DNA of 61,699 nt, from assembly GCA_022509125.1 (NCBI GenBank), contig JAFLTU010000009.1, positions 1 through 61,699 of the forward strand, given 5' to 3'. Positions 50,950 through 58,577 of the stretch are shown here, one piece after another. The notes under the pieces were generated by a model. It saw only the letters and a program-made list of their open reading frames with translations. It searched no databases and was not told the DNA's origin. The number at the start of each line of letters is the position of its first letter. Position 1 is the first letter of the stretch. The position numbers were made by a program, and so were the translations under genes. This DNA comes from Muribaculaceae bacterium (GTDB taxonomy: Bacteria > Bacteroidota > Bacteroidia > Bacteroidales > Muribaculaceae).

Positions 50950-52218
50950 TTATTTCACCAAAATCTTTCTCGAAGTGTCGGCTGAACGAGCCACGTAAAT
51001 TCCGGGTTGGAAATTTATCGTGGAAACCTCTCCATCAGCCGAATGTGTTAATATTCTACCGTCAAGACTGTAAACCACTACCGGAGGTTGCCCGGTTATC
51101 GTTTTACCATCATAATAGATTCCGGCAGTTCCTGCCTGAAAGGAATTAACTGCTGAAGTCCCTCCATTTCCACCTTCTTCAAGACCCGGCTCTTCATTGG
51201 GGTCGTTGGTCTCCGGATTATCTGTTATGTCGTCATCATTCCCCGGAATCTGGAAACCCGGATCGAGTTCATCGAGAGAATCGCCGGCATCGGCAAAACT
51301 TTGGTTCTCGTTGTCAAGCCCCTTCTGATAAATCTTCACATAATTGATGTAATAAGATGCCTCCTGACCATTATCGTCGTTGAGGGCCGTGATGTTGTTG
51401 GCATCATGGATCCCTGTGAAATTACCACCCACAGCTAAATTGAAAAGGATGAAATTGTCTTTGTGGAAATAATTTCCTGCGCTCCATTCATTATCAGGAT
51501 CATCCTGAGGTATGTCGATGGCGTAATAGGGATTCTGAACCGGTGTCTTGTCAAGATCCACATACATCTTTATGGAGTTTTCATCCCAAATACAAGTGAA
51601 TAAATGGAACTCACCATCCTGAAGACTGTAAGATTTTGTGGTGGATTTGGCATAGGATGCATTCGGCCAACCTTGACCCCAGTGGCAAGCTCCGTTGAAG
51701 AATCTTTCCTGAGCGCCGTTTCGGATTCCTTCGCTATTTCCCATCTCCATGATATCGGTTTCGCCACATCTGGGCCATCCCACTTTGCTATAGTCGTTAC
51801 CCATCATCCAGAAGGCCGGCCATAGACCATTGGCTGTCTTGGGAAGCTTGATGGCAGCCTCTATTTTGCCATGGGTGAAGGCGATTTTTCCCATGGAGTT
51901 GACACGTCCACTGGTGAAATTCTTTCCCTTATAGTCTTCGCGACGGGCCGTCAGGATAAGGCAACCGTTGCCTTCCCCATCGTCGCCCACTCTGACGTTT
52001 TCCGAGCGGTCGGTATAATATTGCAACTCATTATTACCACCGCCACTACCATTTACCTCTATGTTCCAACGGTTCATGTTCAATTCCTCGCCGTCGAAAA
52101 GGTCTTGCCACACGAGTTTGTAGCCGTCAGTTTCCCCGGTACCCTCCTGTGGTTGAGCAGCATAAGTCGGCAAAGCCATCAAAGGACTGAGAATTAGGAT
52201 TTTGTATAAATTTTTCAT
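50950..52218 (-). CDS. GH16 beta-1,3-glucanase (laminarinase) with sorting-type tail
   Basis: A 422-residue secreted endo-glucanase. Signal peptide to TYA-A; GH16 domain about 30-300 with the catalytic triad Glu153, Asp155 and Glu158 in GETDIMEMG, preceded by GLWPAFWMMG; an acidic Asn/Pro linker; and a C-terminal tail with VVYSLDGRIL and PGIYVAR...RKILVK. The motif pattern is that of GH16_3 laminarinases, which cut beta-1,3 or mixed beta-1,3/1,4-glucan. It stands between the candidate binding protein and GH128. A hairpin and a heptamer array lie in its leader. Confidence 0.92.
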   Translation of the reverse strand: MKNLYKILILSPLMALPTYAAQPQEGTGETDGYKLVWQDLFDGEELNMNRWNIEVNGSGGGNNELQYYTDRSENVRVGDDGEGNGCLILTARREDYKGKNFTSGRVNSMGKIAFTHGKIEAAIKLPKTANGLWPAFWMMGNDYSKVGWPRCGETDIMEMGNSEGIRNGAQERFFNGACHWGQGWPNASYAKSTTKSYSLQDGEFHLFTCIWDENSIKMYVDLDKTPVQNPYYAIDIPQDDPDNEWSAGNYFHKDNFILFNLAVGGNFTGIHDANNITALNDDNGQEASYYINYVKIYQKGLDNENQSFADAGDSLDELDPGFQIPGNDDDITDNPETNDPNEEPGLEEGGNGGTSAVNSFQAGTAGIYYDGKTITGQPPVVVYSLDGRILTHSADGEVSTINFQPGIYVARSADTSRKILVK

Positions 52219-52254
52219 GATGTATTGATTTTCTGTAAAGAAAAGGATTTGGGA

Positions 52255-52282
52255 GGATAGGAAAATTCACATTTTCCTATCC
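52255..52282 (-). other. Intercistronic hairpin upstream of the GH16 gene
   Basis: GGATAGGAAAAT (52255-52266) and ATTTTCCTATCC (52271-52282) form a perfect 12-bp stem with a four-base loop. No T-run follows on the transcribed strand. Confidence 0.7.
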
Positions 52283-52322
52283 CATTATTTGGTTACTTAG
52301 TTTTCGGTTTAAGGATCAGGAT

Positions 52323-52360
52323 TAACTTTAAACGTTAATCCGTAAACCGTAAACCGTCAT
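52323..52360. repeat. Heptamer array TAAACCG type
   Basis: TTAACTT, TAAACGT, TAATCCG, TAAACCG, TAAACCG in register, ending beside the stop of the 52366 gene. Confidence 0.6.
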
Positions 52361-52365
52361 CTAAT

Positions 52366-53286
52366 TTAACGGACTACCACTTTCTTCACCAATTTGCCGC
52401 TCTTGGCAACATAAACACCCTTCGGGAGGTTGTTGATGCCGAGCACGCAACCTGAAGTCTGCTTAACGGTCTTGCCGGCGAGATCGTAGAGAACGATACC
52501 ATTGCCACCGTTGAGGTTGATAGTGTTGTTGGTAACAATAAAGCTGAGTTTGTCAGAAGCGATGCCTTCAATACCTGCTTCGCCTACGTTGTAGAAATAC
52601 ATTGCATCGAATGCCATTGTCTGACCGGTAACACCACCACCTAACCAAGACATGATGTTGCCTTTCCAAGCGGAGTTATTCCCCGGATTGAAAGATGTAT
52701 ACATCTTTTTCAAGTCAGCGAAGGAGATATCAACACCCTGCCATTCATCGCTAAGAGCCGCACCAATTGCCGGGTAGACATTGCCGCCGTCATCGAAAGC
52801 AGTACCAAGAGCTACTTTAGCGGGTGAGCTGCCTTCACCGTCTACAAGAATAAGGGCTACTGAAGCAGGACCATTGCCACTGGGGGTCATATAGGCTAAA
52901 TGGAATCTTGTTTCATCATTGAATGTGCTGAGATCAATACCGTCTCCTTGGCAGTCAAAACCGGCACCTGACCAACCTACAGTGCCCACCTCAACGGCAA
53001 CATAACCACCCTCTTCCATATCCACACGGGGATAGCTGTCATCAGCGGGGATAAAAGTTTGGTCCCAATACCAGAGGTTACGGCCATTATCGGGATCCGG
53101 TCCGATGTACTGCATCTTTGCGCCGGTGGCCTGCAACTCTGCGATAGCTCCGTCAGAAAGAACGAGGTATTCCACGGAGGTGGGGTTTTCGGCAGCCACT
53201 ACGGATGTAGAGGGATCCACATTGTACTGCGCGTTTACGGCCATTGCTGTCATGGCGGCCGCTGCAATCAAAGTAAATTTTTTCAT
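52366..53286 (-). CDS. Candidate beta-glucan-binding secreted protein with sorting-type tail
   Basis: A 306-residue protein I cannot place in a family. Signal peptide MKKFTLIAAAAMTAMAVNA-Q, a beta-rich middle with many aromatic residues (YIGPDPDNGRNLWYWDQTF near 60-80; GTVGWSGAGFDCQG near 110), and a tail with IVLYDLAGKTVKQ and LPKGVYVAKSGKLVKKVVVR. The ATG at 53286 is chosen because the upstream in-frame stretch is just the GGCACTC repeat array. It occupies the position right after SusD where surface glycan-binding proteins usually stand, but it has no lipobox. A glycan-binding role is inferred. Confidence 0.65.
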   Translation of the reverse strand: MKKFTLIAAAAMTAMAVNAQYNVDPSTSVVAAENPTSVEYLVLSDGAIAELQATGAKMQYIGPDPDNGRNLWYWDQTFIPADDSYPRVDMEEGGYVAVEVGTVGWSGAGFDCQGDGIDLSTFNDETRFHLAYMTPSGNGPASVALILVDGEGSSPAKVALGTAFDDGGNVYPAIGAALSDEWQGVDISFADLKKMYTSFNPGNNSAWKGNIMSWLGGGVTGQTMAFDAMYFYNVGEAGIEGIASDKLSFIVTNNTINLNGGNGIVLYDLAGKTVKQTSGCVLGINNLPKGVYVAKSGKLVKKVVVR

Positions 53287-53337
53287 GCGATTTTGTTTTA
53301 GGTTAATAATGTTAGTTATTTTGTTTATAGTAATCAT

Positions 53338-53377
53338 CACTTGGCACTTGGCACTTGGCACTCGGCACTCGGCACTC
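53338..53377. repeat. Heptamer array GGCACTY, copy 3
   Basis: CACTT followed by GGCACTT twice and GGCACTC three times in register, ending two bases before the stop codon of the third susD. Same heptamer as at 7850 and 38896. Confidence 0.8.
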
Positions 53378-53378
53378 A

Positions 53379-54983
53379 TCAATAGCCTGGATTCTGCTCC
53401 ATGGGATTGAGAGCAAGCTCCTCGTTGGGAATCGGGAAGAGCTCATGCTTACCCTCGATGAAGGCAGCCATTTCAGCCCGAGCCTCTTCTCTCTCAGTGG
53501 AACCGTAGCTTCCGTTGTCTTTATCCATCACTTGCTTGGCGATGCCCCAGCGCACGAGGTCGAACCAGCGGTGTCCCTCCATTGCGAGCTCCACTCTTCT
53601 CTCATGGCGGATAGCATCGCGCAACGATTCTGTATTGTCGGAATAACCTCTATAGTTAGGGAAGGCCGGAAGGGCATTCGCCACAGTGGCGTTGCCACGT
53701 GCACGGGCTCTCACCTCTTCGAGCGCCCATTTGGCTGCCCCAAGGTCTTTTCCGCTCTCCAACGCTGCCTCGGCATAGAAGAGAAGCACGTCGGAGGCTC
53801 TGATGAGACGATAGTTAAGAGGTCCGCGAGAGTGATGGTCGATGGCAGGGAATGTTCCCCCTTCGCTGTAACTTGTCTTGTTGTTGTAGTAGGGAGAACC
53901 AAGATATACAACCTCGATCTCCTTCTGAGCCTCTTCGTCGGGCACCCCGATTGTAGCCTCTCTTCTGGCGTCACCCTCCTCAAATTCTGCATAGAGGTTG
54001 TGGGTCGGATGGTTCCATCCCCAGCCGGCGTCGCCACCCAAAGAGCTCATGCGAGGACGCGTCAGGATAATAGTGAATGTGCCGCGAGAGAAACCGAATC
54101 CCTCCCCATAGTCGCTAGTCGGGTCGGCAGTGTATTGGATCTCAAACACGCTTTCCGGACCATTCTCCCCTGCAAGGGTGAAGTTGTCGGCATAGTTGGT
54201 GCAAAGGCTATATTTGCCTGTGTTGTAATGCTCATCCACAAATTTCTTGCCCCAGGTGTAGGCATTCTCATAGTCATGGTTGTAGAGGTAAGCCTTGCAG
54301 AGCAGAGCGCAGGCCGCACCTTTGGTGGCCCTACCAAGGTCTTCTTCGGCATATTGGTCTTTTTCGTAAAGGTTAGCCTCGGCAAATTTGAGGTCTTCGA
54401 TAATCGATTCGTAAACTTGTGCTGCGGTGGCGCGGGGTTGCTGCCATTTATCGGAGGAGTCAAGAACTTCGTGAACGAGCGGCACGCCTCCAAAGACTCT
54501 GACGAGCTGGAAATAGTAGAGGCCTCTGAGGAAATAAGCCTGGCCGAGCATACAGTTCTTGTCGTCTATGGTTAGAGTTTCGTCGGGTTCGTAGGCTCCA
54601 ATTTTCTCTATCGCAAGATTGCAACGGATGATACCCTGATATTTTGCCCGGTAATAGTCCAAAATTATGGCATTGTTCGCGTTGGTCTTGAAATTGTCGA
54701 TGTCGTAGGCATCGGCTCCGTCGGCTACATTCTGCCCTCCCTTGAGAGCATCGTCGGAGGCGATGTCACCGATATACCATTCCGAGAAATATGAATGGTT
54801 GTATTCCCACATCAACGGCACGTAGCAACCGTTGACAACCTGAAGACAGGCTTCGCCGCTCACGAAGAAGTCATCGAGCGTCGTGGTGCCCGGACTCGGT
54901 TCCCCAAGCCAGTCGTTACAGCTCGTCGCTCCCAAGCCGAGCAAGGCGATCCCTATTAATCCAATCTTATTATATATTTTCAT
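53379..54983 (-). CDS. SusD-family outer-membrane lipoprotein (beta-glucan operon)
   Basis: A 534-residue SusD protein. Lipobox LGATSC near residue 22, CNDWLGEPSPGTTTLDDFF at the start, GQAYFLRGLYYFQLVRVFGGVPLV near 148-170, and RHERRVELAMEGHRWFDLVRWG near the end. It should pair with the SusC at 55075 and bind beta-1,3-glucan oligosaccharides. A GGCACTC array follows its stop directly. Confidence 0.95.
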   Translation of the reverse strand: MKIYNKIGLIGIALLGLGATSCNDWLGEPSPGTTTLDDFFVSGEACLQVVNGCYVPLMWEYNHSYFSEWYIGDIASDDALKGGQNVADGADAYDIDNFKTNANNAIILDYYRAKYQGIIRCNLAIEKIGAYEPDETLTIDDKNCMLGQAYFLRGLYYFQLVRVFGGVPLVHEVLDSSDKWQQPRATAAQVYESIIEDLKFAEANLYEKDQYAEEDLGRATKGAACALLCKAYLYNHDYENAYTWGKKFVDEHYNTGKYSLCTNYADNFTLAGENGPESVFEIQYTADPTSDYGEGFGFSRGTFTIILTRPRMSSLGGDAGWGWNHPTHNLYAEFEEGDARREATIGVPDEEAQKEIEVVYLGSPYYNNKTSYSEGGTFPAIDHHSRGPLNYRLIRASDVLLFYAEAALESGKDLGAAKWALEEVRARARGNATVANALPAFPNYRGYSDNTESLRDAIRHERRVELAMEGHRWFDLVRWGIAKQVMDKDNGSYGSTEREEARAEMAAFIEGKHELFPIPNEELALNPMEQNPGY

Positions 54984-55074
54984 CTTTCTTGCTTTTTCTA
55001 TTTAATTTTTCTCCCGATTTATCTCCACTCGATTCATCGGTTTATATCACATTTTATCAGGTTTGATCTCAGCT

Positions 55075-58000
55075 TCAATATGATATATTTACGCCGAATA
55101 TAAATGTGCGGCTCTGAGGATAGTTACCATAGTCAACTCCACCGTTCACTTCCGGGTCGAACCCTGAATATTTGGTAATGGTGAAGAGGTTGGAGCATTG
55201 AGCATAGAATCTGCAAGTCTTCAAGCCCTTGCCGCCAAGCCATTTCTGAGGAAGTGAATAACCGATCTGAAGGTCTTTGAGTCGGAAGTAGTCGCCATTT
55301 TCCAAGAAACGGTTGCTCACATAGTAATTGACTGTGTTCTTCGGATTCGGAATCCATCCGTCGGGATTTTCCGGAGTCCATGCATTCTGCATGATGGGGG
55401 AGATAACGGAAGTGGAACCGTTGCTCTCGAGGCGATGGCGCATCTGGTTGTAGATCTTATAATCGCCGGCACCCTGGAAGAACATCTGGATGTCGAAATC
55501 CTTCAGCCAAAGACCGATATTGATACCATAGTTTATTTTAGGAATTGAACTTCCTAAGAAGACGCGGTCATTATCGTCGATACGTCCGTCGCCGTTGTTG
55601 TCGCGATATTTAGCATCTCCGGCATGGAAGGGAGAGTCTGCCGCCGTGTAACCCGGGAGATAAGCGAGCACCTCTTCATCACTACGGAAGATACCATCAT
55701 ACTGATAACCCCAGAAATAATAGAGGGGGAAACCGTTGTTAACAACCTGGACATTGCTATAGTTGGTATAGATCGGGCTACCGCCGTTGAGGGCTACCAG
55801 CTTATTGTCGATGAAAGATATGTTGCCGCCAACAGAATAATGGAACCAGTCGTTGACACGGTTGCGGTGTTCAAGGCTGAACTCGATACCTTTGTTGCGA
55901 ACCTTGCCCACATTTGCTGTAGAGGCATAGCGGTTGCCGACGTGAGCCGGTGCGTTGACGCTCATGAGCATGTCGTTGGTATCCCTTATAAAGAGGTCGA
56001 TCGATCCGTTAAGCTTCGTGGAGAGGAGAGTGAAGTCAAGACCCAAACTCCATTGCTCAGTGTTTTCCCAGTGTCCGCCGTTGTTGATCCAGGTCAAGAC
56101 AGCCGCTCCGTTGGCTATATCACCGAAGGGTCCGAAAGGATAGCCTACGAAAGTGGGACCATTGTTGAACATATTGAGGATGAAGGCGTCGTTGCCGATA
56201 TTGTCGTTACCTACCTTACCCCAGCCGGCGCGCAGCTTAAGGTCGGTGATCCAGCTGACGTCTTCGAGGAATTTCTCGCTGCTCATTCTCCATGCCAATG
56301 CGAAGGAGGGGAAATAGCCCCATTTGTTCTCCTTGAATTTGCTAGAACCGTCGGCACGGAAGTTGACAGTGGCCAGATATTTCGAATCATAGGAGTAGTT
56401 GACACGCCCGAGCCATGACTGGCGACGATTGCGTGCTACTCCGTCGGAGGGGTTGCCGTAGTCGTCTGTCACCTGAGAAAGATACCAATTGTTTTCCACA
56501 GGATTCAAAATAGAGCTTCCGGAGTTTCCGATTGAGTAGTAGTTGAATTCCTCAACTGTGAAACCCACCATGGCTGTCAGATTGTTCTTGCCGAAGGAGT
56601 TGTCGTAGGTCAGGATGTTGTCAACGTTCCAATAGTAAGTTCTGGCCATCGAACTGCTAAGGAAGTTCTTGTCACGTTTATCATAACTCGACACCTCATA
56701 CGACTCCATGAAACTCTTGTCCGTGGTGATACGATAGTCGAAGCTATAAGCTGTGTGAAGGATGAAATGCTTCACCGGAGTGAGATCCATGAATACGTTA
56801 CCTACGAATCTCTCGTTTCTCACCTTCGGGTGAGAGTAGGTCACCATCGAAAGGGGGTTGGTTACATTCTTGAAATTAGAACCCGCGGAAATGCCGCCGC
56901 TAAGGTCTTTGCCGTTACGGTTTACTGAACCGGCGGGATAGTAAACGGGATCCCAGGGTGCCATCGCGAAGGCTGCCGAAAGAATGCTGGCTCCTGCGCT
57001 CTCACTGTTGTCGCCGCTCTCGTAGGCATTCTTGGCTACAGAAGCCATGAATGAAATGTTTTCACCTATCTTTAACCAGGGGAAGGCCTGGTAGGAGGTG
57101 TTGAGGCGACCGGTGAAACGGCTGTAGTCCGAACCGATGATGATACCTTGCTGGCCAAACCATGAACCTGACATAGAGTAGGTGGTCTTCTCGCTGCCAC
57201 CATCGACAGCCAAGTGGTAGTTCTGGATCAAACCGTCGCGGAACACGACATCTTGCCAGTCTGTGTCTTGTTTAGAATAGTCGAAACCGCCGGGATTCGT
57301 GTCGGGGTCATAAATAGTGGGATAATAATCGGAGTTGTTGACCCCCTGGAACATGCCAAGCCATTTGTTGAAGCCCTGTTCCTGATAGTATTTTTTCGAC
57401 GATGCGTTAGCATTGATTGCAACGTAGGTATCGGCGAAGTCTTTGGCATTCATCACGTCGAGCTTCTTCCATTTGCTCTGCACGCCGATGTAACCGTTGA
57501 ATGTGATGCGTGCGTTCTGGTTCTTGCTGCCACTCTTGGTTGTGACAATAATCACACCGTTTGCACCTCGGCTACCATAGATTGCAGTGGCGGATGCATC
57601 CTTCAGAACCTCGATGTGTTCTATATCACTTGTGGAAAGGAAGTTGATATCGTCGGCAATCACCCCGTCAACCACATATATAGGAGATGCTCCGTTGACT
57701 GTGCCGACACCACGGATACGCACTTCCGCTCCGGCTCCGGGACGACCTGAGAGAGAATTGACAGTCACACCTGCCACCTTTCCTTGGAGGGCATTTGACA
57801 AGGAAGCCGCCGGGGTCTTGTCGAGAGAGGCACCATCTACTGAAGACACAGCTCCCGTGAGGTCGCTCTTTTTGACTGTACCGTAACCTACCACGACAAC
57901 TTCGTCGAGCATGTCGGAGGCAGGCTGCATGACTACGTCAAGTTTCACGTCAGTGCCTATCGCTTTTTCCAGAGTCTGGAAACCTACATAGGAAAATACG

Positions 58001-58212
58001 AGAGTAGCCTTGTCTGGCACATTAGACAATGTGTAGTTGCCATCGAGGTCAGTGGCAGCACCGATCGCCGGCTTGCCCTTCACCATCACCGTAGCGCCGA
58101 TCAGCGGTTCGCCATCTTCTGCTGAGGTGACCGTGCCACTGATGGTACGCGTCTGCGCAAACAGCGGCAAGGCAAACACTGTTAAAGTTAGAATTAGTAG
58201 AAGTTTTTTCAT
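55075..58212 (-). CDS. SusC-family TonB-dependent transporter (beta-glucan operon)
   Basis: A 1045-residue TonB-dependent channel: signal peptide to LPLFA-Q, carboxypeptidase-like domain (TISGTVTSAEDGEPLIGATV), MLDEVVVVGYGTVKKSDLTGA, plug with VRIRGVGTVNGASPIYVVDGV and ATAIYGSRGANGVIIVTTK, barrel ending in FIFGVNISY. First gene of a seven-gene minus-strand operon reaching GH81. Unlike the fructan SusC genes it has a long structured leader (about 150 bases) and no TGCAACA sites, so it is controlled differently. Confidence 0.95.
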   Translation of the reverse strand: MKKLLLILTLTVFALPLFAQTRTISGTVTSAEDGEPLIGATVMVKGKPAIGAATDLDGNYTLSNVPDKATLVFSYVGFQTLEKAIGTDVKLDVVMQPASDMLDEVVVVGYGTVKKSDLTGAVSSVDGASLDKTPAASLSNALQGKVAGVTVNSLSGRPGAGAEVRIRGVGTVNGASPIYVVDGVIADDINFLSTSDIEHIEVLKDASATAIYGSRGANGVIIVTTKSGSKNQNARITFNGYIGVQSKWKKLDVMNAKDFADTYVAINANASSKKYYQEQGFNKWLGMFQGVNNSDYYPTIYDPDTNPGGFDYSKQDTDWQDVVFRDGLIQNYHLAVDGGSEKTTYSMSGSWFGQQGIIIGSDYSRFTGRLNTSYQAFPWLKIGENISFMASVAKNAYESGDNSESAGASILSAAFAMAPWDPVYYPAGSVNRNGKDLSGGISAGSNFKNVTNPLSMVTYSHPKVRNERFVGNVFMDLTPVKHFILHTAYSFDYRITTDKSFMESYEVSSYDKRDKNFLSSSMARTYYWNVDNILTYDNSFGKNNLTAMVGFTVEEFNYYSIGNSGSSILNPVENNWYLSQVTDDYGNPSDGVARNRRQSWLGRVNYSYDSKYLATVNFRADGSSKFKENKWGYFPSFALAWRMSSEKFLEDVSWITDLKLRAGWGKVGNDNIGNDAFILNMFNNGPTFVGYPFGPFGDIANGAAVLTWINNGGHWENTEQWSLGLDFTLLSTKLNGSIDLFIRDTNDMLMSVNAPAHVGNRYASTANVGKVRNKGIEFSLEHRNRVNDWFHYSVGGNISFIDNKLVALNGGSPIYTNYSNVQVVNNGFPLYYFWGYQYDGIFRSDEEVLAYLPGYTAADSPFHAGDAKYRDNNGDGRIDDNDRVFLGSSIPKINYGINIGLWLKDFDIQMFFQGAGDYKIYNQMRHRLESNGSTSVISPIMQNAWTPENPDGWIPNPKNTVNYYVSNRFLENGDYFRLKDLQIGYSLPQKWLGGKGLKTCRFYAQCSNLFTITKYSGFDPEVNGGVDYGNYPQSRTFIFGVNISY

Positions 58213-58378
58213 GAATGGTTAGATTGATTTCTTGAAGATTGATTTTTCAATTTTATAGCCCGTGAAATCCTCACTTCAATATCGGGATGGATTTCACAGG
58301 GAAAGTGGTTTTTCTAAGGTTTTTATGCGGATTGCTTTCAATCCGATGTATTTTACTGAGTTTTACGGCACAAAATTA
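58213..58378 (-). promoter_or_regulatory. Promoter and long structured leader of the beta-glucan operon
   Basis: Minus-strand -7 box TAATTTTG (58378-58371) puts the start near 58364, giving a leader of about 150 bases. It holds two inverted repeats: CGGATTG/CAATCCG (58328-58334 with 58339-58345, loop CTTT) and GTGAAATCC/GGATTTCAC (58262-58270 with 58289-58297). The rest of the gene-free stretch 58213-58577 contains the palindrome at 58499 and the regulator promoter. Confidence 0.5.
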
Positions 58379-58498
58379 TACATTAATAAACTAACTAACA
58401 ATACAATCACCCTAATTTGAACTCTACAAAGCGCCAACACCACCTCTACATCACCCCTACAAAATTTTTATATTTACCTGATTTTAAATATCTTATCA

Positions 58499-58522
58499 AA
58501 AATATGTTTTATAACATATTTT
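58499..58522. promoter_or_regulatory. Perfect inverted repeat AAAATATGTT-TTAT-AACATATTTT
   Basis: Ten-base arms with a four-base spacer, 31 bp upstream of the regulator's -7 box at 58554 and 120 bp upstream of the SusC -7 box. A candidate operator for the regulator at 58578. Confidence 0.5.
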
Positions 58523-58553
58523 CAAAACCTCCTTTACAACACTATATTTTTGC

Positions 58554-58561
58554 TAATTTTG
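58554..58561 (+). promoter_or_regulatory. -7 box of the beta-glucan regulator gene
   Basis: TAATTTTG matches TAnnTTTG; the predicted start near 58568 leaves a leader of only about ten bases. Confidence 0.5.
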
Positions 58562-58577
58562 CATAGGAGATATCGAA

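Noticed and set aside
53287..53382. N-terminal extension of the 52366 protein
   Set aside because: It is only the translation of the GGCACTC repeat array; the ATG at 53286 opens a standard signal peptide.
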